From: Deltaproteobacteria bacterium
GTDB taxonomy: Bacteria; Desulfobacterota; Desulfobulbia; Desulfobulbales; BM004
DNA length: 8,476 nt
Reading direction: 5' to 3'
Assembly: GCA_020346205.1 (NCBI GenBank)
Contig: CP070776.1
Span: forward strand, 1,344,961-1,353,436
The notes beneath the pieces are model-generated. The model was not told where the DNA came from. It did not search any database and worked only from the letters and a program-made list of their open reading frames with translations. Positions 1 through 6,612 of the stretch are shown here, piece by piece. How positions within the stretch are numbered: the first letter of the stretch is position 1; each line of letters opens with the position of its first letter. Made by a program: the position numbers and the translations under genes.

Positions 1-453
1 TCCAAGACGCTTAAATTCATTCTTCTGAATTTTGATCCATTTTTCAGCATACTTCCGGCAGGCAGCGCGGACTGACAGTATGGGAATTTCTTTTTTCTTG
101 GCTCCCAGTTCCTTGTCAACATTATGCTCTATTGGAAGACCATGGCAATCCCATCCCGGAACATAGGGGCAGTGAAAACCTGCCATCCGTTTTGATTTGA
201 GAATAATGTCCTTCAGCACCTTGTTAAAAGCGGTGCCAAGATGGATGTGGCCATTTGCATATGGAGGTCCGTCATGAAGTATGTAAAGCGGTTTATCTTT
301 TGTCTCAGCCTGTATCTGTCCATAAAGGTCCTCTTTTTCCCATTGTTTCAGAAACTCAGGTTCCTTCTGGGAAAGATTCGCCTTCATCTTAAATTTTGTC
401 TGGGGCAGATTGAGAGTTGCCCTGTAGTCCATTTTTGTAGCTTCTTTTTCCAT
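1..453 (-). CDS. ileS: Isoleucyl-tRNA synthetase, N-terminal part (cut by window edge)
   Basis: Class I aminoacyl-tRNA synthetase that charges tRNA-Ile with isoleucine in the cytoplasm. I translated the reverse strand by hand and got 151 uninterrupted codons. The segment around residues 60-89 ([14 protein letters not shown] followed by [12 protein letters not shown]) is the HIGH-region block typical of IleRS, here with HLGT in the HIGH position. Residues 97-109 ([13 protein letters not shown]) are the next conserved block of the Ile/Val/Leu group. The NKxLKDIIxKSK wording favours IleRS over ValRS. The start at 453 is chosen because GGAG lies 6 bases upstream. A second in-frame ATG (residue 8, base 432) begins the commonly conserved [10 protein letters not shown] segment but has no clear ribosome site. 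The full protein should be about 930 residues, so the editing, KMSKS and anticodon domains lie outside the window. The gene diverges from cooC. Confidence 0.96.
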   Translation of the reverse strand, partial: MEKEATKMDYRATLNLPQTKFKMKANLSQKEPEFLKQWEKEDLYGQIQAETKDKPLYILHDGPPYANGHIHLGTAFNKVLKDIILKSKRMAGFHCPYVPGWDCHGLPIEHNVDKELGAKKKEIPILSVRAACRKYAEKWIKIQKNEFKRLG

Positions 454-855
454 TCAGTTCTCCAACAATTATGCTGTAGAGCAAAACTCCAACAGTGTTA
501 GAACCTGCTCAATATCTGCTATAACTTCAGTCCATTAATTAATGAACTCGCAAGAAGATTTCTGCTGACTATTATTAAATCACAGTTTCGTAGATTTTAT
601 CTGGTCCGCTTAAGGACTGCGAATATCATTACACTCTTGTCACTTTTGAAAGTAAACTGATTTAATGACGCGTTGCCGCTAAAATACCAGTTAATATGCA
701 AGTTGCAAGGGTTAAATTCCCTTCCCTGTAGCTAGTGCCAGGGCTTACATTTTCAATCCTCACCCGGGTATTTTGTCTTATCACCAAACCAATTAAGAAT
801 TAATCACGAATATATTTTATTCTATAAATACTTATGAATAATCCGGGTTTACAGT

Positions 856-884
856 TTGACAACAAAACTACGGACTAATATAAT
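856..884 (+). promoter_or_regulatory. Consensus sigma70-type promoter for cooC
   Basis: TTGACA at 856-861 and TATAAT at 879-884 are separated by exactly 17 bases, so both hexamers and the spacing match the housekeeping consensus. An AT-rich stretch (about 790-840) lies upstream and could act as an UP element. Transcription should begin near 891, leaving an AT-rich leader of about 100 bases before the cooC ATG at 993. The promoter may also feed ftsE-ftsX-envC by read-through, since no terminator is evident after cooC. Confidence 0.8.
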
Positions 885-982
885 CACCCAGGCTTATAAT
901 AAAAGGCTCAGATTTAATAAACATTTTCAGTTATCTATTAAGACAACGAACAACGTAAATCTACATAACCAAATTAATAATA

Positions 983-988
983 AGAGGA
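983..988 (+). promoter_or_regulatory. Ribosome binding site of cooC
   Basis: AGAGGA ends 4 bases before the ATG at 993. It fixes the cooC start. It is clearly stronger than anything found in front of ftsE, ftsX or the envC-like gene. Confidence 0.75.
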
Positions 989-992
989 ACAA

Positions 993-1751
993 ATGCCTAA
1001 AGTAATTGCCATGGCAGGAAAAGGCGGTACCGGTAAAACAACTATATCCGCCCTGCTCATAAACTATATGCTGCACAACGACCTCACCCCAATACTGGCT
1101 GTGGACGCTGATGCCAATGCCAATTTAAACGAGCTTTTGGACATGGATGTTGATCTCACTCTCGGCGAAATACGCAGAGATTTGAAGGGCGATATCCCAA
1201 CCCATATTACCAGGGATCAGTTCATGGAAATGAAGGTCCATCAGGCCCTGGTTGAGGCCAAAGGGTTTGATCTTTTGGTAATGGGGCAGCCTGACGGCCC
1301 CGGCTGTTACTGTGCTGCCAACCAGCATCTTGCCATGACCATGGACAAACTGGCTGATAACTACAGATATATTCTGGTGGATAATGAAGCAGGCATGGAA
1401 CATTTGAGCAGAATGAACCTGCGAACAATTGATGTTTTACTTGTTATTTCTGATCCTTCAGCCCGTGGAATTTTAACGGCCAAGAGAATATCCGAACTTA
1501 CCAAGCCTTTGAAAATAGAAATTAAGGAAAAGTATCTGATAGTGAATCGTACACCTTCACCTCTGCCCGATGAGTTGTATGCCAAGATAAAAGAAACCAC
1601 GGACAGTACGGATCTTCCTTTGGCAGGAATTCTGTCAAGCAGTGACCAACTGATACAGCAGGAGTTGAGCGGCAAATCTTATCTTGAACTGGCTGAAGAC
1701 GCTGCTGTTATAGAGCAAGCCTATGAAATTTTTTCAAAAATCATAAAATAG
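993..1751 (+). CDS. cooC: CooC-like ATPase (CO dehydrogenase nickel-insertion/maturation factor)
   Basis: A 252-residue P-loop ATPase of the SIMIBI/MinD group, a normal length for CooC. The deviant Walker A (GKGGTGKTT, residues 9-17, with the signature lysine K10 and K15) is followed by VDADAN (D38, D40) and a switch II aspartate D130 in ILVDNEAGMEHLSR. Residues 104-107 (GCYC, C105 and C107) form the CxC motif that binds nickel or zinc at the CooC dimer interface, which separates CooC from MinD and ParA. Known CooC proteins help load nickel into the C-cluster of carbon monoxide dehydrogenase; AcsF, the acetyl-CoA synthase accessory protein, is a close relative and cannot be excluded. No cooS or acs gene is in the window, so this copy is detached from its usual partner. 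It has its own strong promoter and ribosome site and lies 167 bases before ftsE. Family assignment is firm; the substrate is inferred. Confidence 0.88.
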   Translation: MPKVIAMAGKGGTGKTTISALLINYMLHNDLTPILAVDADANANLNELLDMDVDLTLGEIRRDLKGDIPTHITRDQFMEMKVHQALVEAKGFDLLVMGQPDGPGCYCAANQHLAMTMDKLADNYRYILVDNEAGMEHLSRMNLRTIDVLLVISDPSARGILTAKRISELTKPLKIEIKEKYLIVNRTPSPLPDELYAKIKETTDSTDLPLAGILSSSDQLIQQELSGKSYLELAEDAAVIEQAYEIFSKIIK

Positions 1752-1766
1752 GACCTTTGATTGAGC

Positions 1767-1795
1767 TTGACAGAACTTGGTAATAGTAATAGAGA
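1767..1795 (+). promoter_or_regulatory. Possible weak promoter for ftsE
   Basis: A perfect TTGACA (1767-1772) lies 16 bases after the cooC stop. The hexamer 17 bases further on, TAGAGA (1790-1795), matches the -10 consensus at only 3 positions. A nearby alternative is TTGGTA (1777-1782) with TATATT (1798-1803), 15 bases apart. Either would leave a leader of over 100 bases before ftsE. The call is tentative, and transcription from the cooC promoter is an equally good explanation. Confidence 0.3.
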
Positions 1796-1918
1796 AATAT
1801 ATTCAGTTCTGGTATAACGTATTGGAAGCTAAAAGAATTTTCCTTACAAGATAGAATAGAATGCAGAATTTCATTTTTCCAGTCCATAGCTAATTCCTCT
1901 CTCGTCCATCTCAACCTC

Positions 1919-2638
1919 ATGGATACAAAACCAGCCAATAAACCAATAATCGAGATTGTCAGGGCAACTAAAGTATATCCTCCTGATGTAGTTGCACTGG
2001 AGGATATTTCATTGTCCGTTCCTTACGGTGAAATGCTTTTTCTGACTGGTATGAGCGGTGCCGGAAAAACAACATTACTGAAACTGATATGCGGCATTGA
2101 ACATCCTGACAAAGGCTTGGTCGAGGTAGCAGGCAAGGACTTAAACCGCATAAAGGGAAATGAAATACCGAGACTCCGGCAACAGATTGGTATGGCATAC
2201 CAGGATTTCAAACTTCTGTCTGACAGAACAGTGGCTCAGAATATTGCCATGGCCATGGAGGTTGCCTACCACAACATCAGGACCATAAAGAAAAGGGTTA
2301 TTGAGTTGCTGCAGAAACTAAGACTTGAGCATAAACACGATGCTTTGGCTGGAAAACTCTCCCGAGGAGAACAGCAGCGTGTTGCCATTGCCCGAGCGGT
2401 GGCAAACTCACCGACACTTATCCTTGCTGATGAACCCACCGGCAATCTTGACTCCAAAACTACCAAGCTTGCAATGGAGTTGTTTGAGCAGTGTAATCAT
2501 TCGGGCACAACTATAATTATTGCAACACATGATGAGAGTATTTATCGAAAATCTGATCACCGCGTCCTAGAATTACATAGCGGCCGTATTTTGCCACAGG
2601 CAGACAGAACTATATCTACGATGAATAATATGCCATGA
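1919..2638 (+). CDS. ftsE: Cell division ABC-type ATPase FtsE
   Basis: Cytoplasmic ATPase of the FtsEX complex, which uses ATP to control periplasmic wall hydrolysis at the division septum rather than to move a substrate. In 239 residues it has Walker A (GMSGAGKTT, 44-52), the Q-loop (YQDFKLL, Q95, wording typical of FtsE), the signature (LSRGEQQR, 147-154), Walker B (LILADE, D171 and E172), the D-loop (GNLD) and the H-loop H204. The signature has Arg where FtsE usually has Gly (LSGGE). About 15 extra residues follow the usual end of the fold. The start at 1919 is the only usable one: the frame upstream has no ATG, GTG or TTG close by, and the homology begins near residue 10. There is no recognisable Shine-Dalgarno sequence before it (the upstream bases are pyrimidine-rich). 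The stop overlaps the ftsX start by 4 bases. Confidence 0.96.
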   Translation: MDTKPANKPIIEIVRATKVYPPDVVALEDISLSVPYGEMLFLTGMSGAGKTTLLKLICGIEHPDKGLVEVAGKDLNRIKGNEIPRLRQQIGMAYQDFKLLSDRTVAQNIAMAMEVAYHNIRTIKKRVIELLQKLRLEHKHDALAGKLSRGEQQRVAIARAVANSPTLILADEPTGNLDSKTTKLAMELFEQCNHSGTTIIIATHDESIYRKSDHRVLELHSGRILPQADRTISTMNNMP

Positions 2639-3522
2639 AATTTTTTAGCACCATATTTGTACAGACAAGCCGCAACCTGCAAAAGACCTGGCCAACCCAG
2701 TTCATGACACTGCTGACTGTAAGTCTGTCTGTCTTGATATTTTCTTTTTTCTTTTTGATTTATACAAATATGATCAAAGCAGGTGAAAAACTCGGTGACG
2801 ATCTGCGGCTTACCATTTACCTTGAAGAAGAACCTGTTCTGGAAATGCAGGCTCAGCTGGTGCGCAAGATTACCAATTTCAGCCCGGTAGAAGAAATTCG
2901 TTTTACCTCAAGGGACGATGCTTACAACCGTCTTGCCGCGCAACTTGGGGATAATGTTGATGTGCTTGATGACCTGGATCCATCATTCCTGCCGCCTTCA
3001 ATAGAAGTATTTCCCAAGAAAAATCTCAGCACCCTTGTTCAAATACAACGATTTTCAGAGTACCTTTCCACCCTCCCGGGAGCTATTAAGGTGCAATATG
3101 GTCAGGAGTGGGTCGAGCGTTTCAACTATTTCACTAAGCTTCTGCGGATAATTGTGCTCTTAAGCGGCTTTCTTCTTATCATGACCACTACCTTTATGGT
3201 TGCCTATACCATTCGTCTTGCAGTGGTGGCCAGGCAGGCTGAACTGGAAATACTGAGACTATTGGGAGCGACCAACAACTATATCCGCAGTCCGTTTCTC
3301 ATAGAAGGTTTTCTGCAGGGAATATTCGGCTCTTCTCTTGGTTTGTTGGCCCTTTTCTTTTTATACCGCTGGATCCAATTGCGCTTTACAGGTCCTGGAA
3401 TTTTACAGCTGGTTGATTTTACTTTTTTCTCCCCAACGATAATCGGAATAATTATTGCTGCCAGTATTTCTCTCTGCATAGGAGGCAGTTTTTCGTCCAT
3501 GCGAAAATTCATGCGCATCTGA
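2635..3522 (+). CDS. ftsX: Cell division membrane protein FtsX
   Basis: Inner-membrane partner of FtsE; it passes the ATPase cycle to a periplasmic hydrolase activator. The 295-residue protein has the standard FtsX plan: a short cytoplasmic N-terminus, a membrane segment at about 24-47, an extracytoplasmic domain at about 50-165, then three membrane segments at about 169-194, 221-246 and 266-286. The cytoplasmic loop ELEILRLLGATNNYIRSPFLIEG (about 203-225) is the family's conserved block, expected to contact FtsE. LPPSIEV (119-125) in the periplasmic domain is also typical. The ATG at 2635 sits inside the ftsE stop (ATGA), so translation is probably coupled; no clear ribosome site precedes it. 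The stop is 1 base before the next gene. Confidence 0.95.
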   Translation: MKFFSTIFVQTSRNLQKTWPTQFMTLLTVSLSVLIFSFFFLIYTNMIKAGEKLGDDLRLTIYLEEEPVLEMQAQLVRKITNFSPVEEIRFTSRDDAYNRLAAQLGDNVDVLDDLDPSFLPPSIEVFPKKNLSTLVQIQRFSEYLSTLPGAIKVQYGQEWVERFNYFTKLLRIIVLLSGFLLIMTTTFMVAYTIRLAVVARQAELEILRLLGATNNYIRSPFLIEGFLQGIFGSSLGLLALFFLYRWIQLRFTGPGILQLVDFTFFSPTIIGIIIAASISLCIGGSFSSMRKFMRI

Positions 3523-3523
3523 C

Positions 3524-4909
3524 ATGAAAAGCCTTCGCTATACATCCACGAGATATTCAATACAACCGGTGTCGGTGTTGCTGTTTTTAGTAATTACTGC
3601 CTGCTTACTAATTCCCACAAATTTTTCCGGATCAGGCGTTCATCTCTCCATTGCATCTGCCCAGGAAGACTCTTTACCTGGCAATCTGCAGGAATCTTTC
3701 CGCAATAAACTCACAAAAAAACAACAGCAGGAAATAATAGAAAAGAATGCCAGAATCAGAAAACTGCAGGAAGGCATAATTGATCATAAAATTAAAATTC
3801 TCGGTTCAAGAAAAAAGGAACGGACACTGCTCGGTGAGCTTGAAAAAATTGAAAAAGAACTGCAGATCCAAAAAAACATGCTCGGCACTTTGCGCACAGA
3901 ATCCGAGAAGCAGGAAGTGCTTTTATCTGATAAACAGCAATATCTAAGAGAGGTCCTTAAAGAAAAAAGAGCCCATCAAGTACATGTTAAAACCAGGCTG
4001 GCAGCTTATTACCGCATGGGATCAGTCGGGTTGATGAATGTAGTGTTTTCTTCCGAATCACTGCCGGAACTCCTTGATTTCCAGGAATATTTCGGCATCA
4101 TGGTGCAGCATGATCATGCTATTATCCAAAAATATCTTGCACAGCTCAAAGAATCGAATCGGGCCAGGGAAGAACATTCCAGGGAGAAATTGCGCCTCAT
4201 GAAGCTGGCGGATGAAGTAAAGGCAAATGAACAGGAATTAAAGCGGATCAAACAGGAAAAGAACCTTCTGCTCAAACAGGTAAACACAGAACAGCATCTC
4301 TATGAACAGGCTGTTCAGGAAATTGAAGAAGCTGCAGCAGATCTGGCTGAAACGCTGCAAAGGATCCAGACAGCAGCTGCCCCAAAGCAAGTTACTCCTA
4401 AACCTTCAGCAAAAATCGAAACTGAAAAGAAAAAACTGCCACAAACGGCACTTCTTGTCCAGGATGGCTTTCCAGGCCGTAAAGGCTTGCTTGACCCCCC
4501 AGTGCAAGGTATTGTCATCACCCACTTCGGGCAAAAAGTCAAAGGCAAGTTTGAGTCATTTACCATAGCAAATGGAATAGATATAAGGGTAAAGAGTGGT
4601 GTCGAAATAAAGGCAGTCTATGACGGCAAGATTATCCATTCCGGTTATCTTAGAGGTTATGGGAACCTCATGATTATAGACCACGGAGATCAATACTTCT
4701 CCCTTATATCCCGGGCTGCCGACTTTTACAAAAAGGAAGGTACCAGAGTAGCAACCAGAGAGATTATCGGGATCACAGGTGAAGGAGATCCACTCTACGG
4801 TGAAGGTCTGCACTTTGAAATACGTAAGGGTTCCAACCCTGAGGATCCTCTGTTATGGTTGAAAGAAAATATTCTTCCTCTTGAGACTTCTGCTCCAAAA
4901 GTCCAGTAA
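3524..4909 (+). CDS. envC: EnvC-like murein hydrolase activator (coiled coil plus degenerate LytM/M23 domain)
   Basis: Predicted periplasmic activator of cell-wall amidases, working with FtsEX. The 461 residues hold a signal peptide (hydrophobic 16-31, likely cleavage after ASA at residue 46), a long charged coiled coil (about 62-157), the conserved EnvC hairpin segment (RLAAYYRMGSVGLMNVVFSS, about 158-177, then LLDFQEYFGIM), a second coiled coil (about 200-282), a Pro/Lys-rich linker (about 284-306) and a LytM domain (about 325-446). The zinc-site residues are degraded: HxGxD has become ANGID (A349, D353 kept), the middle His position is R397, and HxH has become GLH (G428, H430 kept). It should therefore not cut peptidoglycan itself, as with E. 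coli EnvC. The start is 1 base after the ftsX stop, with no ribosome site, so it is probably coupled. I expect an AmiA/AmiC-type amidase elsewhere in the genome. Confidence 0.9.
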   Translation: MKSLRYTSTRYSIQPVSVLLFLVITACLLIPTNFSGSGVHLSIASAQEDSLPGNLQESFRNKLTKKQQQEIIEKNARIRKLQEGIIDHKIKILGSRKKERTLLGELEKIEKELQIQKNMLGTLRTESEKQEVLLSDKQQYLREVLKEKRAHQVHVKTRLAAYYRMGSVGLMNVVFSSESLPELLDFQEYFGIMVQHDHAIIQKYLAQLKESNRAREEHSREKLRLMKLADEVKANEQELKRIKQEKNLLLKQVNTEQHLYEQAVQEIEEAAADLAETLQRIQTAAAPKQVTPKPSAKIETEKKKLPQTALLVQDGFPGRKGLLDPPVQGIVITHFGQKVKGKFESFTIANGIDIRVKSGVEIKAVYDGKIIHSGYLRGYGNLMIIDHGDQYFSLISRAADFYKKEGTRVATREIIGITGEGDPLYGEGLHFEIRKGSNPEDPLLWLKENILPLETSAPKVQ

Positions 4910-5024
4910 CACATTTCCAATAAGAGATTATTTAAATCCAACAAATCTGCATAACTAACCTGTTGCAAACTCCTTATTGCAGGGGGACTTATAAAGTATA
5001 TCTTAAAATCAAATTTCTCCATTT

Positions 5025-5054
5025 TTGACTATTGGATTTTGCCTGCTCAATATT
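5025..5054 (+). promoter_or_regulatory. Possible promoter for ctpA
   Basis: TTGACT (5025-5030) and AATATT (5049-5054), 18 bases apart, lie in the AT-rich spacer (4910-5202) after the envC-like gene. TATTAT (5055-5060) preceded at 17 bases by TTGGAT (5032-5037) is an overlapping alternative. Match quality is moderate. A separate promoter is plausible because the spacer is 293 bases long while the genes upstream overlap or nearly touch. No good terminator was seen after envC. Confidence 0.35.
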
Positions 5055-5134
5055 TATTATATTGTCTGAAGATGAACGGCATGCTAAAATATATCAATTC
5101 CGCATAACAAATTGAGTAGTTGTATAAAATCGAA

Positions 5135-5158
5135 AATTTCTCTTTTGGCCGAGAAATT
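5135..5158 (+). repeat. Perfect 8-base inverted repeat in the ctpA leader
   Basis: AATTTCTC (5135-5142) and GAGAAATT (5151-5158) are exact reverse complements around an 8-base loop (TTTTGGCC). The element ends 44 bases before the ctpA ATG and lies downstream of the candidate promoter. It could be a leader hairpin or a dimeric repressor operator. No run of T follows it, so it is not a standard terminator. Confidence 0.5.
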
Positions 5159-5202
5159 CCCATACACTCCTTAACAAATTGGCCCCTACAGACAGGATCA
5201 TT

Positions 5203-6558
5203 ATGAATCATCTTAAAAAAATACTCCCTATTGCCCTTATTATTCTTCCTCTACTGCTTATCAGCAGCAATAAGACCTTTGGCTCAACTGATGATATGCA
5301 GGAAGCCTATAAGAATCTTGAGATTTTCTCAAATGTCCTCAGCATTGTTCAACAAAATTATGTTGATGACATAGACACGCAGGAAACCATTGAGGGCGCA
5401 ATCAAAGGGATGCTCAGCAGCCTGGATCCACATTCATCCTTTTTGAAGCCTGATGACTTCAAGGAACTTCAGGTAGAAACCAAAGGCAGTTTCAGCGGCA
5501 TAGGAATTGAAATTACCACCAAGGACGACATGCTAACCGTTGTTTCTCCTATTGAGGACACACCTGCCTTTAAGGCCGGCATCCAGGCAGGAGACAGGAT
5601 CATAAAGATTGAGGGTGAATCCACCAAGGACATGTCATTAATAGAAGCAGTCAAAAAACTTCGCGGTCAAAAAGGTTCTGAAGTCACGATTTCAATTCAT
5701 CGTGAAGGTTGGACAGACCTGCAGGATTTTACCATTATCAGGGATGTAATACCGATACATTCTGTTCGGTCCAGTGTTCTGGAACCCGGATATGGATATA
5801 TCAGGATAACAAACTTCCAGAGGAACACCTCACATGATCTCCAAACAAGCCTGGAAGGACTTCTGGAAGAAGGACCACTCAAAGGGCTGGTCCTTGACCT
5901 GCGCAATAACCCAGGGGGCCTTCTTGATTCTTCGGTAAAAATTGCGGACATTTTTCTGGATGAAGGCATCATTGTTTCCACCAAGGGGCGACTTAAAGAC
6001 CAGAATATGGAATTCTCAGCCCACAGTGGTGGATCAGAGTACGATTTTCCCATGGTCATTTTAATCAACAACGGCTCGGCCTCAGCATCTGAGATTGTGG
6101 CCGGAGCCCTGCAGGATCATAAAAGGGCTCTCATCCTTGGCACCCAGTCCTTTGGCAAGGGCTCTGTGCAGACTATAATCCCCATGGCTGCCGGCTCTGG
6201 GCTGCGGCTTACTACTGCACGCTATTACACTCCTAACGGCACTTCCATCCAGGCAAAAGGAATTACCCCTGATGTCCTCGTTCCTAAAATTGCCGCAAAG
6301 GAAGATGAAAGCCCCAAAAGCCCCATGAAGTTTCTGCGGGAAAAAGATCTGCGTCATCACCTTGAAAACGGAGGAGACCTGGAACCAGAAGGAGAAGAGC
6401 AAAAACCTCCAACCATTGATGAAAGCAACTTGATCTCTGACAAGGTTACAATTGATGAGAAGACTAAAGAAAAGTTAAAGAACGACAATCAACTCAATAC
6501 CGCCCTACTTGTACTCAAAAGCCTCAATGTGCTTTCCGGGAAGAAAACTGACATGTAA
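5203..6558 (+). CDS. ctpA: Carboxy-terminal processing protease, S41 family (CtpA/Prc type)
   Basis: Exported serine protease that trims or degrades envelope proteins from their C-termini. The 451 residues show a signal peptide or signal anchor (hydrophobic 6-22), a helical N-terminal region containing SSLDPHSSFL (72-81), a PDZ domain (about 95-170, with GSFSGIGIEI and AGDRIIKI) and the S41 core. The catalytic pair is S294 in NGSASASE and K319 in FGKGSVQ, 25 residues apart as in Prc and plant D1 protease, with Q323 four residues on. LDLRNNPGGLL (231-241) is also diagnostic. An acidic, Lys-rich tail (about 365-430) follows. I chose the ATG at 5203, which has AGGA 5 bases upstream and puts the hydrophobic segment at the N-terminus; a TTG at 5179 would add 8 residues. 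The position after ftsEX-envC suggests a role in wall or division protein turnover, which is an inference. Confidence 0.95.
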   Translation: MNHLKKILPIALIILPLLLISSNKTFGSTDDMQEAYKNLEIFSNVLSIVQQNYVDDIDTQETIEGAIKGMLSSLDPHSSFLKPDDFKELQVETKGSFSGIGIEITTKDDMLTVVSPIEDTPAFKAGIQAGDRIIKIEGESTKDMSLIEAVKKLRGQKGSEVTISIHREGWTDLQDFTIIRDVIPIHSVRSSVLEPGYGYIRITNFQRNTSHDLQTSLEGLLEEGPLKGLVLDLRNNPGGLLDSSVKIADIFLDEGIIVSTKGRLKDQNMEFSAHSGGSEYDFPMVILINNGSASASEIVAGALQDHKRALILGTQSFGKGSVQTIIPMAAGSGLRLTTARYYTPNGTSIQAKGITPDVLVPKIAAKEDESPKSPMKFLREKDLRHHLENGGDLEPEGEEQKPPTIDESNLISDKVTIDEKTKEKLKNDNQLNTALLVLKSLNVLSGKKTDM

Positions 6559-6611
6559 TTTTCATACAATTACATCTTTATGCAGCTAAGGAAATTATAT
6601 TACTGTTCCTT
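6553..6611. terminator. Possible weak bidirectional terminator region between ctpA and era
   Basis: The 54-base gap between these convergent genes holds two exact inverted repeats. ATGTAATT (6553-6560, overlapping the ctpA stop) pairs with AATTACAT (6568-6575), and AAGGAA (6588-6593) pairs with TTCCTT (6606-6611). Neither has a GC-rich stem or a clean T run, so efficient intrinsic termination is doubtful. The placement between convergent stops is the main support. Confidence 0.3.
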
Positions 6612-6612
6612 C

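Larger units (their letters stand above)
454..992. other. Non-coding divergent spacer between ileS and cooC
   Basis: This 539-base stretch has stops in every frame. The longest ATG-initiated readings I could find are about 8 to 14 codons, so I see no gene. It is AT-rich, apart from a more GC-rich patch at about 700-770 that holds two adjacent small inverted repeats. A 10-base palindrome (ATTAATTAAT, 534-543) lies just upstream of ileS. An 8-base direct repeat (CTCCAACA, at 460-467 and 487-494) reads as TGTTGGAG on the ileS strand, and the copy nearer ileS contains its ribosome site. A strong promoter faces cooC. No clear tRNA, T-box leader or CooA/FNR/CRP-type operator was recognised. Confidence 0.7.

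Noticed and set aside
241..501. 86-codon plus-strand reading frame
   Set aside because: It lies antisense to ileS over most of its length, and the ileS strand encodes a clear conserved IleRS N-terminus. The plus-strand product is a low-complexity hydrophobic sequence.
454..700. T-box leader in front of ileS
   Set aside because: No T-box consensus, specifier hairpin or terminator/antiterminator pair was found on the ileS strand.
707..723. tRNA T-arm look-alike (GGGTTAAATTCCC core)
   Set aside because: The loop lacks the TTC of the T-loop, and no matching acceptor or anticodon arms are found at the expected distances on either strand.
1741..1938. 65-codon minus-strand reading frame across the cooC-ftsE spacer
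   Set aside because: It overlaps the cooC end and the ftsE start, has no recognisable domain and no good ribosome site. I treat it as a chance frame in AT-rich DNA.
5179..5202. TTG start for ctpA giving 8 extra residues
   Set aside because: The ATG at 5203 has AGGA at good spacing and places the hydrophobic export signal directly at the N-terminus.
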